A stretch of 38,093 nt of DNA from contig VRUN01000010.1 of NCBI GenBank assembly GCA_019456075.1, positions 1 to 38,093 of the forward strand. The letters run 5' to 3'. This document shows positions 8,226-16,976 of this stretch, one piece after another. The notes beneath the pieces were generated by a model, which had not been told where the DNA came from, searched no databases, and was given only the letters and a program-made list of their open reading frames with translations. Source of the DNA: Candidatus Methylomirabilota bacterium (GTDB lineage Bacteria > Methylomirabilota > Methylomirabilia > Methylomirabilales > CSP1-5). Positions within the stretch are counted from its first letter, which is position 1. Each line of letters opens with the position of its first letter. Both the position numbers and the translations under genes were made by a program.

Positions 8226-8301
8226 TGGTGGGCCCACCTGGATTCGAACCAGGGACCGTCCGGTTATGAGCCGGTGGCTCTGACCGCTGAGCTATGGGCC
8301 C
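8226..8301 (-). tRNA. tRNA with CAT anticodon (elongator Met or Ile2)
   Basis: 76 nt on the minus strand, including an encoded 3' CCA. The acceptor stem GGGCCCA/TGGGCCC is a perfect 7 bp. The D arm (GCTC/GAGC), an anticodon loop CTCATAA with CAT at 8266-8268, and a T arm CCTGG-TTCGAAT-CCAGG are clear. The G1:C72 pair excludes initiator tRNA. CAT decodes Met or, after lysidine modification, Ile AUA; sequence alone does not settle which. It lies between rpoD and the zinc-ribbon gene with heptamer arrays on both sides, and is probably cut from the rpoD transcript. Confidence 0.95.
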
Positions 8302-8307
8302 GTCCTG

Positions 8308-8395
8308 GTTCACGGTTCTCTGTTCACCGTTCACAGAGAATACTCAGCGGATCTCCAGCCGTGAATCGTGAACCGTGAACCGTGAACTGCGAACC
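8308..8395. repeat. Inverted heptamer tandem array between rpoD and tRNA
   Basis: Left arm 8308-8335: GTTCACG, GTTCTCT, GTTCACC, GTTCACA. Right arm 8361-8395: GTGAATC, GTGAACC, GTGAACC, GTGAACT, GCGAACC. The arms are inverted around a 25-bp unique centre. The unit is the same as in the array on the other side of the tRNA. Confidence 0.9.
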
Positions 8396-8409
8396 AGCCC
8401 CCCTGGGGC

Positions 8410-10179
8410 TTAGGATTCCACGAAGCTTCGGAGCTTCCGGCCTCGGGTGGGATGGCGAAGCTTACGCAACGCCTTGGCCTCAATCTGCCGGATCCGCTCC
8501 CTGGTCACGTCGAATTGCTGCCCCACCTCCTCCAGCGTATGATCCACGCCGTCGCCGATCCCGAAACGGAGACGCAGCACCCTTTTCTCCCGCTCGGTCA
8601 GAGTGCTCAGAACCTCATCGGTCTGGCTCCCGAGGTTCACCCCGATGAACGCACCAAGAGGGGAAATCGCCCCCTTGTCCTCAATGAAGTCACCGAGGTG
8701 CGAATCTTCCTCCTCCCCAATGGGAGTCTCCAAGGAGATAGGCTCTTGAGCGATCTTCAGGACTTTCCGGACCTTGTCCACGGGGAGGTCGATCTTCTGG
8801 CCGATCTCCTCCGGGCTGGGTTCCCGACCGAACTCCTGTACCAATTGGCGGGAAGCGCGGATCAACTTATTGATGGTCTCGATCATATGAACCGGGATCC
8901 GGATGGTCCTGGCCTGGTCCGCGATGGCTCGGGTGATAGCCTGACGGATCCACCAGGTGGCATATGTGGAGAATTTATAGCCTCGCTGGTATTCGAACTT
9001 CTCCACGGCCCGCATGAGCCCGATGTTGCCTTCCTGAATCAGATCCAAAAACTGGAGTCCCCGGTTCGTGTACTTCTTCGCAATGGAGATGACCAAGCGG
9101 AGGTTAGCCTCCACCATCTCCCGTTTCGCATTCAACGCCTTCCGCTCCCCCCGGCTGATGGCCTGAAGCAGCGCGTGCATCTCGGTGGAGCTGGTGCCGG
9201 CCTCTTGCTCGACCCGCTGGATCTTCCTGATAATGACCTGGATCTGCCGCGCAAGCTCTTCCAACTTTTCTCGAGGGAACTTCGTCCGCCGGACCAGGGT
9301 CCGCATAGAGACGCCGTTGCCCATGGCGCTCTCACGGAGCACCTTGAAGTTGGGAGCACTCAAGCGCGCGGAACGCCTGAGCTCTTTCATCTCTAGCTCG
9401 GCCCTCCCGATCCGCTCTAAGATGCTCCGCATGCGGGCGACGATCCGTTCGGTGACGCGCTGGTTCAGGTTGAGTTGCCGGAGGCGCTCGGCTTGGTGGC
9501 TCCTTCTCTCTTGGTTTTCTTGGCGCAGGCGGTCCGCCCGCTTTGCGTTCCCTTGATGCTCAGCCCGCTCGAGCCGCTTGGTCAGGTCCTCGATCTTCTC
9601 CTGATCCTGCCGCAGGCCCTTGAGGGATGGCGCAAGCCCTGCAACCAGCTCCCGCTCCTTCTGTTCCGAGACCTCGTCAAAATCGTTGAGGGTGACGAGA
9701 TCGGCCACTCGAAGCCTCCCCTGGAGCAGACGTTCCCCCAAGAAGGTCACCTCACGGACGGCGATCCCTGCCCGGCAGACCGCCTCGGTGACCTCACGGC
9801 GCCCGTCTTCGATCCGCTTGGCGATCCCGATCTCCCCCTCCCGGGAGAGGAGCGGAGTCTTTCCCATCTCCCGAAGGTACATCCGGACCGGGTCATCGGT
9901 GCGACTCACCGGCGCGGGGGACAGGTCCACCTCCACCTCCGACCCACCCGACGGGGACTTCGCCACCTTCTTTTTCGCCCCGGGTCCTCCCGCCTCGCGG
10001 GGGGCATCGATCACCTCGATGTTCATTTCCTCCAAGAGACCGAGGATCCGATCAATCTGCTCGGCCGAGGTGATATCCTCAGGGAGACTGGTGTTGATTT
10101 CCTCGGTAGTCAGGTATCCCTTTTTCTTCCCCAGGGCCGTGAGAACCTTGAGCGCCTCGATTCTCCCCTCGTCTGTCAT
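8410..10179 (-). CDS. rpoD: Primary sigma factor RpoD (sigma-70)
   Basis: 589 residues. Region 1.1-like helices start the protein, followed by a basic/acidic linker and region 1.2 ([21 protein letters not shown]). A non-conserved spacer of about 200 residues precedes regions 2.1-2.4 ([17 protein letters not shown], the -10 melting and recognition helix), region 3, and region 4.2 with [20 protein letters not shown] for the -35 element. The ATG at 10179 has a strong AGGAGG site that overlaps the end of dnaG. The dnaG-rpoD order is the conserved macromolecular synthesis arrangement. Because it is the housekeeping sigma factor, TTGACA/TATAAT promoters should be valid here. Confidence 0.97.
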   Translation of the reverse strand: MTDEGRIEALKVLTALGKKKGYLTTEEINTSLPEDITSAEQIDRILGLLEEMNIEVIDAPREAGGPGAKKKVAKSPSGGSEVEVDLSPAPVSRTDDPVRMYLREMGKTPLLSREGEIGIAKRIEDGRREVTEAVCRAGIAVREVTFLGERLLQGRLRVADLVTLNDFDEVSEQKERELVAGLAPSLKGLRQDQEKIEDLTKRLERAEHQGNAKRADRLRQENQERRSHQAERLRQLNLNQRVTERIVARMRSILERIGRAELEMKELRRSARLSAPNFKVLRESAMGNGVSMRTLVRRTKFPREKLEELARQIQVIIRKIQRVEQEAGTSSTEMHALLQAISRGERKALNAKREMVEANLRLVISIAKKYTNRGLQFLDLIQEGNIGLMRAVEKFEYQRGYKFSTYATWWIRQAITRAIADQARTIRIPVHMIETINKLIRASRQLVQEFGREPSPEEIGQKIDLPVDKVRKVLKIAQEPISLETPIGEEEDSHLGDFIEDKGAISPLGAFIGVNLGSQTDEVLSTLTEREKRVLRLRFGIGDGVDHTLEEVGQQFDVTRERIRQIEAKALRKLRHPTRGRKLRSFVES

Positions 10180-10197
10180 GCTGCCACTTCCTCCTTC

Positions 10198-11982
10198 TTA
10201 TCCTGCAGAGTCTCTGTGATCCGCCATGCCCCCTGTGCCCATTCCCTTAATATAGTCCGTTTCGGAGGGTCGGCCACCGTAGAGTGCCTGTTTTTCCTCC
10301 AAAAGCGCTTTCACCCGAAGCAGGTCCCCTTGATCCCGCGCTCTCTTGAGCTCCCCCTGGATTTCCTGGAGCTTCAGTCGGATGAGACAGTCCTGCACAA
10401 TCCGATGCGGATCGGCAAACTCTTCCCCACCCTGGACAAACAGCTCAGCCGCCACCTGGCGGACCACGGGATCAGGATGGTGGGTGAGGGTCCGGGCCAG
10501 ATCCTCCTCTTTGCCCGGGTATTCTCGGAGGAACCGGTAGATGGAACGGAGGGGGGATGCCGAAAGCGCTTCGTCCCGGAGGGTCCCCCACACGAGGGGC
10601 CGCATGTCCGGGAAGAGGAGGCATATCTGGATCAAGGCCTTTTCCACTGGGGGGAACTCCAAGGAGGGGGGGGGTCCCGACGTGAGGGGCGACTCCGAGG
10701 TCCCGAGACGGCTAAGCTCCGCCAAGACGACCCTCTCGGATACCTCCAACCGCTCTGCCAGCTTCTGGACATACTTCGCCCTCCGCACCCCCTCTGGCAT
10801 CCGGGCAATGAGCCGCAGGACCTGCCGGGCCGCGGCCGTCTTTTCATCCACGCCCTTCAGTCCCGTCTGCTCCTCTGCCCGGGTGAGGAGAAAATCAACG
10901 AGATCCTGAGCTGCCTCGACCTGCGCCTGGAGGGCATCCCTGCCGTTCTCTCGGACGAAGGTATCAGGATCTTTTCCCTTCGGGAGGATCACCACCGCCA
11001 CCCCCATATCCTCAGCCACCAAGAGCTCCAGCCCTCGCCAGGCAGCCTGGATCCCCGCGGGATCGGGATCAAAGACGAGTATCGCCTTATCCGCATAGCG
11101 GTGCAGAAGGGTCACTTGGTCGCGGGTCAAGGCGGTTCCAAGGGGGGCGACCGTTTGGGGAAAGCCCGCGCCGTGCAGAGAGATGGCATCAAAGTATCCC
11201 TCCACCACCAGGGCCACCCTCGCCTCCCGGATTGCCCGGGATGCCAGATGGAGACCGTACAGGTGCACCCCCTTCTTATAGACGCCGGTTTCGGGGGAGT
11301 TCATATACTTCGGTGGTTGATCTCCCAGCGCCCGGCCTCCGAATCCCACGATCTTTCCCGTGGAATCGGAAATGGGGATCATCAGACGATCGCGAAATCG
11401 GTCGTAGTATCCACGTCCTGCCTGCCGCGGAAGGGCCAGGCCCGCCGCCTCCACTTGGCCCACGGTGAATCCTCGCTTTGTGAGTTCACGGAGTAGCCCC
11501 TCCCACTCCGCGCCAGCGTATCCCAGCTGGAACCGTTCAACGAGGTCCGCGCCGACCCCCCGCCGACTCAGCACTTCCCTCGCCGGGATTCCCCCCGGAC
11601 CTGTCAGGGCTTTCCGGAAGTAGTCACAGGCCAGCCGCTGAAGCTCGTAGATCTTCAGGAGGCCGTCCGCCTGACGGCTCCGCCCTTTCTCCGGAATCGC
11701 GATGCCGGCCCGCTGGGCGAGATGCCGGACTGCCTCGGGGAAGGTAAACCCCTCTCGCCGCATCAAGAAGCGAAAAACATCTCCCCCCTCTGCACACCCA
11801 AAGCAATAAAAGATCTGCCGCTCCGCATTGACGGTGAAGGAAGGGGTCTTTTCCGAGTGGAAGGGGCAGAGGGCTCGGAAATACTTCCCGGCCTGCTTCA
11901 GGGGCAGATAACCCTCGATCACCTCCACAATGCTCGAGGCCTTGAGAATCTGGTCAATCACTTCCTCTGGGATAAATCCCAT
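10198..11982 (-). CDS. dnaG: DNA primase
   Basis: 594 residues. The N-terminal CHC2 zinc finger has Cys39, His42, Cys60 and Cys63 (CPFHSEKTPSF ... FYCFGC). The primase core and Toprim domain follow, with VVEGYFDAISLH (catalytic Glu) and the acidic FDPDPAG motif. The C-terminal helicase-interaction region is poorly conserved, as is usual. DnaG makes RNA primers at the replication fork. The ATG at 11982 is preferred because AGGAG lies 6 nt upstream; a TTG four codons earlier is possible. It is followed by rpoD after 18 bp. Confidence 0.96.
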   Translation of the reverse strand: MGFIPEEVIDQILKASSIVEVIEGYLPLKQAGKYFRALCPFHSEKTPSFTVNAERQIFYCFGCAEGGDVFRFLMRREGFTFPEAVRHLAQRAGIAIPEKGRSRQADGLLKIYELQRLACDYFRKALTGPGGIPAREVLSRRGVGADLVERFQLGYAGAEWEGLLRELTKRGFTVGQVEAAGLALPRQAGRGYYDRFRDRLMIPISDSTGKIVGFGGRALGDQPPKYMNSPETGVYKKGVHLYGLHLASRAIREARVALVVEGYFDAISLHGAGFPQTVAPLGTALTRDQVTLLHRYADKAILVFDPDPAGIQAAWRGLELLVAEDMGVAVVILPKGKDPDTFVRENGRDALQAQVEAAQDLVDFLLTRAEEQTGLKGVDEKTAAARQVLRLIARMPEGVRRAKYVQKLAERLEVSERVVLAELSRLGTSESPLTSGPPPSLEFPPVEKALIQICLLFPDMRPLVWGTLRDEALSASPLRSIYRFLREYPGKEEDLARTLTHHPDPVVRQVAAELFVQGGEEFADPHRIVQDCLIRLKLQEIQGELKRARDQGDLLRVKALLEEKQALYGGRPSETDYIKGMGTGGMADHRDSAG

Positions 11983-12050
11983 CTGGCTCCTCAACGACCC
12001 CAGTCAGAAAGGCAGGGTCTCTCCTCGCTGGGTTGGAACCGGTCCTTTTG

Positions 12051-14456
12051 TTATTGCTCCCTCAACGTCACAACGGTGGCGCCGCTCCCCCCTTCGTTCA
12101 TTTCGGCCAGGTGAAACCCCCCCACGAAGGGATGCCCGGTCAAAAATTTGTGGACCCCCTTCCGGAGTGCCCCCGTCCCCTTGCCATGAATCACCAGGAC
12201 TCGCGAAAGACCCTCGAGAAAAGCCGCGTCCAAGTACTTTTCTAGACGCCGCGTTGACTCGTCGACGGTGCAACCGACGAGGTTGATTTCAGCGGAACTG
12301 GACTCGGCCTTTTCCACGAAGAGTGGCGCCGCGCCGCGCGGCCTTTCAGAAGTCGCGGCGAGGGTAAGGGTCGTGACGGGTACATGAACCCTGCCTACGT
12401 GCAGTTCTACTTCTACGGTCCCCTGGGGAGAGACCCCGGTTAGGACCCGCCCTTGCCGCCCCAGCCCCGCGACAGTCACCCATTGGCCGGGTCCAATCTC
12501 CACACCGGCCAAAGAACCATCGGGCTGGGGTATCTCGGCCGCTTCGACGGTTGCCTTCAGCCCCTCGAGCCCCTGACGAAAGGCCCGGATCTCGTCTGGC
12601 CGAACCCCCCGGTCTCGGAGCGCCCCGATCAGACCTTCCCCCTGCTGACGGAGTTCAGCGAGGAGCTGCCTCGCTTCCTCCCGTACTCGACGTTTGAGGT
12701 CCTTGACCCCCGCCCGAAGCCGCACCACTAGCCCCTCCGCTTCTCTCCTGAGGGTCGAGGCCTGCCGGACCTCTTCCTGAAGCCGAGCCTTGAGGCCGTC
12801 AAAGACCCGGCGGTCCCGCTCGAGGGTTTCGATGAGGGCCTGGGTTTTTCGGTGTCCCTCGGGGAGGAGTTCGCGTGCCTTGTCCAAGATCCGACGCGGC
12901 AGGCCGAGACGTCCGGCGATCTCCAGTCCATAACTCTTTCCCGGCAGACCCAGCCGGATGGTGTACTCTGGGCTCAGACGTTCGAGATTGAACTCGACAC
13001 TGGCGTTTTCCACTCCAGGCGTGAGGGCCGCAAAGGACTTGACCGCATCCAGATGCGTGGTGGCGATCACCGACGCCCCACACTCTTGGAGAGCCTCGAG
13101 AATGCCGATGCCGAGGGCAGCCCCCTCCGAGGGATCCGTCCCGGCCCCAAGTTCATCGAGGAGGACTAGGGTCTCGGGTCCCGCATGGGCCAGAATCTTG
13201 ACGACCTGACTCAGGTGGGAGGAAAAAGTACTCAGGCTCTGTTCAATACTCTGCTCATCCCCGATGTCGGCGAAGACGGCCCGGTAGCAAGGAACCTCGC
13301 TGTCCGGAGAGGCCGGGATCGGGAGGCCAGACAGGGTCATCAGGGTAAGAAGACCAGCGGTCTTGAGCGCCACGGTCTTTCCACCCGTGTTCGGCCCGGT
13401 AACGACCAGCACAGTGAACGCTCCCCCCACCTCAATGTCAATGGGGACCGGCGCGGGCCGTGCCTCGCCCCGGGCCTCTCCAGTCCCTTCCGCCCCGCTC
13501 ATTCCTCCAGGTGGGGGACCTAGTGCGAGGAAGGGATGACGGGCCCGACGCAGGATAAGGCGGCGGCCCTGGGTGACTCGGGGAATGTCAGCCTCCAGGC
13601 GGACTGCCAACCGCCCCTTGGCTATTAGAAGGTCTAAGTCGCCCAGAAGTTCCACGAGTGCCCCGAGGGTTTCCGCGTCTCGCCCGACCTGTGCTGTCAG
13701 GGACCGAAGGACTTTGGTCACTTCTTCCTCTTCCTGGCGCAGTAGGATCCGCAGCCGGTTGTTCATCTCCACCACCGGGCTCGGCTCCAGGAAAAGGGTC
13801 AGGCCACTTCCTGACTGATCTTGGACGATCCCCCGGATCTTGGCTTTCGCAGCAGACTTCACGGGGATGACGTATCGGTTATTGCGAAGCGTGACGATTG
13901 GTTCGGCGAGGGCCGCTCGGTAGACCGGGGAGACAAGATACCGCTCGAGCTTCGCGATGATCGCCGCTCGAAGGGACCGCAGTTCACGCCGAACCCCTTG
14001 AAGCCCTGGGCTGGCCGCATCGGCCACTTCCCCCTCTGGCGTAATGGCTTCCCCAATCACAGCGCAGAGGGCCTCGGGGGGAACGAGGCCGCTCGCTCGT
14101 TTCCAGAGGAGGGGCGCCGCATCCCGCTCTCGCTGGAAAAAGCTTCGCAGCCGGCGGGCCGCCACCAGGAATTCATGGATCTGCCAGAGGGAGCGCGGCT
14201 CAAGCGAGGCCCCCTCGATTTTGGCGCGGTTGAGATGGGGGCGGATGTCGGTAACCCCCCTGTAAGGGGGCTCCTCACCCCTGAGCAGCAGGTCCTTTGC
14301 CTCCCCCGCCTCGGCAAGGGCCTCCTGTATTTGCTGAAGACCCTCCAGAGGGTGAACCGCAGGCGCCCGCTCCTTGCCGAGAGGGGTAACCGCCGCTCCC
14401 TGGAGAAAATCGAGGATTCCGGCGAACTCTAGCCCCGTCCGTGAACGGTCATCCAT
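12051..14456 (-). CDS. mutS2: MutS2 endonuclease (Smr-domain MutS homolog)
   Basis: 801 residues. A MutS core/clamp region starts the protein and lacks the mismatch-reading N-terminal domain. The ABC-type ATPase follows, with Walker A GPNTGGKTVALKT and Walker B/signature LVLLDELGAGTDPSEGAALG. A coiled-coil stretch comes next (ARLQEEVRQASTLRREAEGL). A C-terminal Smr domain carries INLVGCTVDESTRRLEKYLD and the loop VIHGKGTGALRKGVHKFL. In characterised bacteria MutS2 limits homologous recombination, or splits collided ribosomes. The ATG at 14456 has only a weak ribosome site. It lies just after the yqeY terminator and before dnaG, an insertion into the classical rpsU-dnaG-rpoD order. Confidence 0.95.
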   Translation of the reverse strand: MDDRSRTGLEFAGILDFLQGAAVTPLGKERAPAVHPLEGLQQIQEALAEAGEAKDLLLRGEEPPYRGVTDIRPHLNRAKIEGASLEPRSLWQIHEFLVAARRLRSFFQRERDAAPLLWKRASGLVPPEALCAVIGEAITPEGEVADAASPGLQGVRRELRSLRAAIIAKLERYLVSPVYRAALAEPIVTLRNNRYVIPVKSAAKAKIRGIVQDQSGSGLTLFLEPSPVVEMNNRLRILLRQEEEEVTKVLRSLTAQVGRDAETLGALVELLGDLDLLIAKGRLAVRLEADIPRVTQGRRLILRRARHPFLALGPPPGGMSGAEGTGEARGEARPAPVPIDIEVGGAFTVLVVTGPNTGGKTVALKTAGLLTLMTLSGLPIPASPDSEVPCYRAVFADIGDEQSIEQSLSTFSSHLSQVVKILAHAGPETLVLLDELGAGTDPSEGAALGIGILEALQECGASVIATTHLDAVKSFAALTPGVENASVEFNLERLSPEYTIRLGLPGKSYGLEIAGRLGLPRRILDKARELLPEGHRKTQALIETLERDRRVFDGLKARLQEEVRQASTLRREAEGLVVRLRAGVKDLKRRVREEARQLLAELRQQGEGLIGALRDRGVRPDEIRAFRQGLEGLKATVEAAEIPQPDGSLAGVEIGPGQWVTVAGLGRQGRVLTGVSPQGTVEVELHVGRVHVPVTTLTLAATSERPRGAAPLFVEKAESSSAEINLVGCTVDESTRRLEKYLDAAFLEGLSRVLVIHGKGTGALRKGVHKFLTGHPFVGGFHLAEMNEGGSGATVVTLREQ

Positions 14457-14475
14457 TCCCTATATGGCTCCGGGG

Positions 14476-14509
14476 AAAAATCGAGGGACCCCTTGCGGAG
14501 TCCCTCGAT
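14476..14509 (-). terminator. Intrinsic terminator after yqeY
   Basis: A 10-bp perfect stem (14480-14489 with 14500-14509, ATCGAGGGAC/GTCCCTCGAT) and a 10-nt loop are followed on the minus strand by a run of five Ts at 14476-14480. It should end the rpsU-yqeY transcript and separate it from mutS2-dnaG-rpoD. Confidence 0.85.
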
Positions 14510-14542
14510 CCATCTTGAACTTCGCACCCGGTTGTGGATGGG

Positions 14543-14995
14543 TCATGCCCCCCCCGAAAGCTCCTGCCGTACCAGGTGGCTGACCTCTTTTCCGTCAGCC
14601 CGCCCAGCGACTTGAGGCATCAGATAGGCCATCACCTTTCCTATGTCCTTCACTGATGCGGCCCCCGTAGCGGCAATCGCCTCCCTCGCCTTGGCCAAAA
14701 GCTCCTCGGGGGTCATCGCCTTGGGCAGGAGTTTCTCGAGGACTTGGAGTTCCGCCTCTTCTCTGAGGACGAGGTCCTCGCGCCCTCCGCGGCGGAACTG
14801 CTGGATGGATTCTCGCCGTTGGCTACTTTCCTTGACGATGAGCTGCAGGATTTCGGGCTCGGTCAGTTCTCCCCGCTTTTCCACTTCGCGAGTCTTGATG
14901 GCGTTGAGCAGCAGACGAAGGGTCGAAGTCTCCACTTTCCCGCCGGCCTTCATGGCCGCCCGAAGGTCCTGATGAAGGCGGGCCTTTAGATCCAT
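14543..14995 (-). CDS. yqeY: GatB/YqeY domain protein
   Basis: 150 residues, the full length of the YqeY family. It begins LKARLHQDLRAAMKAG and has the family's TLRLLLNAIKTREVEKRGELTEPEI region and a C-terminal TGAASVKDIGKVMAYLMPQ stretch that resembles the tail of GatB. The family shares this tail with the tRNA-dependent amidotransferase subunit, but the function of the free-standing protein is not well established. It starts 1 nt after the stop of rpsU, with which it is often paired, and is followed by a clear terminator. Confidence 0.92.
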   Translation of the reverse strand: MDLKARLHQDLRAAMKAGGKVETSTLRLLLNAIKTREVEKRGELTEPEILQLIVKESSQRRESIQQFRRGGREDLVLREEAELQVLEKLLPKAMTPEELLAKAREAIAATGAASVKDIGKVMAYLMPQVAGRADGKEVSHLVRQELSGGA

Positions 14996-14996
14996 C

Positions 14997-15191
14997 TTAC
15001 TCGATCACACGCATCTTCTTTAGCATCTTCTTCCGGGGAGCGATAGCCTTCTTCTTGCGGCGGACGCTCGGCTTTTCATAGTGCTGCCGCCTCCGCGTCT
15101 CTGAGAGCACCCCAGCCTTCTCCACCTGCTTCTTGAAGCGCCTCAGGGCATTTCCGAAGCTCTCGTCCTCCCGGACAAGCACGGCCCTCAC
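14997..15191 (-). CDS. rpsU: 30S ribosomal protein S21
   Basis: 64 residues, typical of bS21, the small basic protein that helps the 30S subunit start translation. It shows the family pattern [22 protein letters not shown], then [18 protein letters not shown] and a lysine-rich tail. The GTG at 15191 was chosen because AGGAGG lies 8 nt upstream. A GTG three codons earlier would overlap the ribosome site itself. It begins the rpsU-yqeY unit. Confidence 0.95.
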   Translation of the reverse strand: MRAVLVREDESFGNALRRFKKQVEKAGVLSETRRRQHYEKPSVRRKKKAIAPRKKMLKKMRVIE

Positions 15192-15261
15192 CCCTGACAC
15201 CTCCTAACTTGTATTTATTTTTCCAATAGCTGCTATCGGTAAAAGCAAGGACATCTGAGGA

Positions 15262-15267
15262 ATTATA
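15262..15267 (-). promoter_or_regulatory. Likely -10 element for rpsU
   Basis: A perfect TATAAT lies about 70 bp upstream of the rpsU start on the minus strand. No good -35 is found at 16-18 bp; a TTGACA exists only 30 bp upstream (15298-15303) at the hisIE stop. Either the promoter is -10-dominated or the match is chance. Confidence 0.35.
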
Positions 15268-15299
15268 CGTCTAAAGACTAACAGATCCCAGCCCTTTTG

Positions 15300-16019
15300 T
15301 CAATGTTTTTTCCGCGCGTTCCCCCTACTTTTTTTGTATTCTGCCTTCCTTTTCCCCACCCGTCCCTGAAACTCCTTCCACAGCTGATTCAAGGGGATAC
15401 CGCGCGCCCCGAGGAGGACCAGGGTGTGAAACCAGAGGTCCGCCACCTCATAGACGATCTCCTGGCGCCGGCGCCTCTTACCACTCAGGACGACTTCTGA
15501 GGCCTCCTCAGCGATCTTCTTGAGGATTTTGTCCTCCCCATTCTGGAGGAGGGAGGTTACATAAGACCCTGGAGGCCTCTTCTTCTTGCGCTCCAAGATG
15601 GTACGATAGACCGCTTCCAGGATCTGGGATGAGGGGCTGTAGACCCTCTCAGGGCGAAAGACCTGTCCCATAACAGGGGAGGAGGGCCTAAGGTCCCCCT
15701 TTACCTGCCGGAAGAAGCAGGACCGATACCCGAGATGGCAGGCAGCCATCTGCTGTTCCACCTGCAGAAGCAAGGCATCGCCGTCGCAGTCGAGGCGGAC
15801 CTCTCGGACCCGCTGCACGTGCCCCGACTCTTCCCCCTTCTTCCAGACCCGACCCCGGGACCGGCTGTAGTAGTGCGCAAAACCGGTTTCCAGGGTCCTC
15901 CGGAGGGTCTCCCGGGTCATATAGGCGGTCATCAAGACCTGCCCCGTCTTGGCATCTTGGGCGATGGCCGGAATGAGACCCTTCTTGTCAAACTTCAAGC
16001 CATCCGGGAGCTTGGCCAC
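15300..16019 (-). CDS. hisI: Bifunctional HisIE: PR-AMP cyclohydrolase / PR-ATP pyrophosphatase
   Basis: 239 residues with two fused domains for steps 2 and 3 of histidine synthesis. Residues 1-125 are the cyclohydrolase (HisI), with the metal-binding [13 protein letters not shown] and the CH...SCFF stretch; a SGHVQRV motif is present. Residues 130-239 are the pyrophosphohydrolase (HisE), with EKIAEEASE-type metal ligands in [16 protein letters not shown] and [17 protein letters not shown]. The order HisI then HisE is the common fusion. The GTG at 16019 has AGGAGG 6 nt upstream. It is the last his gene; a heptamer array separates it from hisF. Confidence 0.95.
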   Translation of the reverse strand: MAKLPDGLKFDKKGLIPAIAQDAKTGQVLMTAYMTRETLRRTLETGFAHYYSRSRGRVWKKGEESGHVQRVREVRLDCDGDALLLQVEQQMAACHLGYRSCFFRQVKGDLRPSSPVMGQVFRPERVYSPSSQILEAVYRTILERKKKRPPGSYVTSLLQNGEDKILKKIAEEASEVVLSGKRRRRQEIVYEVADLWFHTLVLLGARGIPLNQLWKEFQGRVGKRKAEYKKSRGNARKKH

Positions 16020-16038
16020 AACAACCCTCCTTTGCTTC

Positions 16039-16139
16039 GATGACCGACGTCCGCAATTCGATGACCGATGACCGACTACCGATGACCGTTAGAACCTAGA
16101 GGACTTTTTCCGTCGTCGGAATACGGTCGTCGGGTCATC
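16039..16139. repeat. Inverted heptamer tandem array (GATGACC) between hisF and hisIE
   Basis: The left arm 16039-16087 is seven uninterrupted 7-bp units (GATGACC, GACGTCC, GCAATTC, GATGACC, GATGACC, GACTACC, GATGACC). The right arm 16112-16139 is GTCGTCG, GAATACG, GTCGTCG, GGTCATC, inverted relative to the left. The centre is 24 bp and unique. Confidence 0.9.
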
Positions 16140-16148
16140 GGCGCGGCC

Positions 16149-16976
16149 CTAGGGGCGCACGGCGATGCCGCGCCCTCTCAGGTACGCCTTAGCTTCGGGT
16201 ACGGAGATTTCCTGAAAGTGGAAGATGGAGGCCGCCAGGGCCGCATCAGCCTTCCCGACCGCAAAGGCCTCGTAGAGATGCTCCACCGTCCCGGCACCGC
16301 CTGAGGCGATCACCGGAACCGCCACACGCTCGGCAACCGCTGCGGTCAGTTCCAAATCGTACCCGTCCCGCGTTCCGTCACGATCCATGCTGGTCAGGAG
16401 GATCTCCCCCGCCCCCAACACCACTCCCTGCTCTGCCCATTGTACTGCGTCCAGACCGGTAGGCGTGCGACCTCCGTGAATAAATACCTCCCAGCGTGGA
16501 GCAAGGGCTGAGGGCTGAGGGGTGAGGGGTGAGGGGTCCGGTGGTGACTCTGGACTCTCGACTCTCCACTCTGGGCGTCGTTTGGCGTCGATAGCCACAA
16601 CGATGCACTGACTTCCGAACCGCTCCGCGGCCTCTCGGACGAGACTCGGGTTTTGGACCGCCGCGGTGTTGAGCGAGACCTTATCTGCCCCAGCGAGGAG
16701 GAGGGCCCGGATATCCTCAAGATCCCGAATGCCACCCCCTACGGTGAGGGGGGTAAAGGCCCGTTCGGCCGTTTTTTTGACGACGCCGATCAGAATCTTC
16801 CGGCGTTCGGCCGACGCGGTGATGTCGAGGAAGACCAGTTCATCGGCCCCCTCTCGATCGTACCGTTCGGCAACCTCTGCTGGATCTCCCGCGTCCCGGA
16901 GGTCCACGAATCGGGTCCCCTTGACCACCCGGCCATCCTTGACATCCAGGCAGGGGATGATGCGTCTTGCTAGCAT
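16149..16976 (-). CDS. hisF: Imidazole glycerol phosphate synthase cyclase subunit
   Basis: 275 residues, about 20 more than usual for this (beta/alpha)8 barrel. It makes imidazole glycerol phosphate and AICAR from PRFAR using ammonia from HisH. The catalytic aspartates Asp11 (CLDVKDG) and Asp130 (VVAIDAK) are present, as are both phosphate sites ([15 protein letters not shown]). Residues about 134-161 are a Pro/Ser-rich insert where family members have a 3-5 residue hairpin turn before WEVFIHGG; it is encoded by a heptamer array (16505-16574). The frame is kept, so the enzyme is probably active. The ATG at 16976 overlaps the hisA stop as TGATG; a TTG one codon earlier is less likely. Confidence 0.95.
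   Translation of the reverse strand: MLARRIIPCLDVKDGRVVKGTRFVDLRDAGDPAEVAERYDREGADELVFLDITASAERRKILIGVVKKTAERAFTPLTVGGGIRDLEDIRALLLAGADKVSLNTAAVQNPSLVREAAERFGSQCIVVAIDAKRRPEWRVESPESPPDPSPLTPQPSALAPRWEVFIHGGRTPTGLDAVQWAEQGVVLGAGEILLTSMDRDGTRDGYDLELTAAVAERVAVPVIASGGAGTVEHLYEAFAVGKADAALAASIFHFQEISVPEAKAYLRGRGIAVRP
16505..16574. repeat. Heptamer array inside hisF coding sequence
   Basis: Plus-strand units are GGGCTGA x2, GGGGTGA x2, GGGGTCC (16505-16539), then ACTCTGG, ACTCTCG, ACTCTCC, ACTCTGG (16547-16574). Read on the coding strand the array stays open and encodes a Pro/Ser/Gln-rich loop, including [10 protein letters not shown]. The GGGCTGA unit is shared with the array inside hisH. Confidence 0.9.

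Noticed and set aside
8226-8301. Initiator tRNA-fMet
   Set aside because: The acceptor stem begins with a G1:C72 pair, while bacterial initiator tRNAs have an unpaired 1:72 position.
8097-8395. Heptamer arrays as a CRISPR array
   Set aside because: Units are 7 bp with no unique spacers between them, and no cas genes are present.
9475-11496. 673-residue plus-strand open frame opposite rpoD and dnaG
   Set aside because: Same reason: fully antisense to rpoD and dnaG, biased composition, no recognisable motif.
15298-15303. TTGACA near the hisIE stop as the -35 for rpsU
   Set aside because: It is 30 bp from the TATAAT at 15262-15267, far outside the usable spacing.
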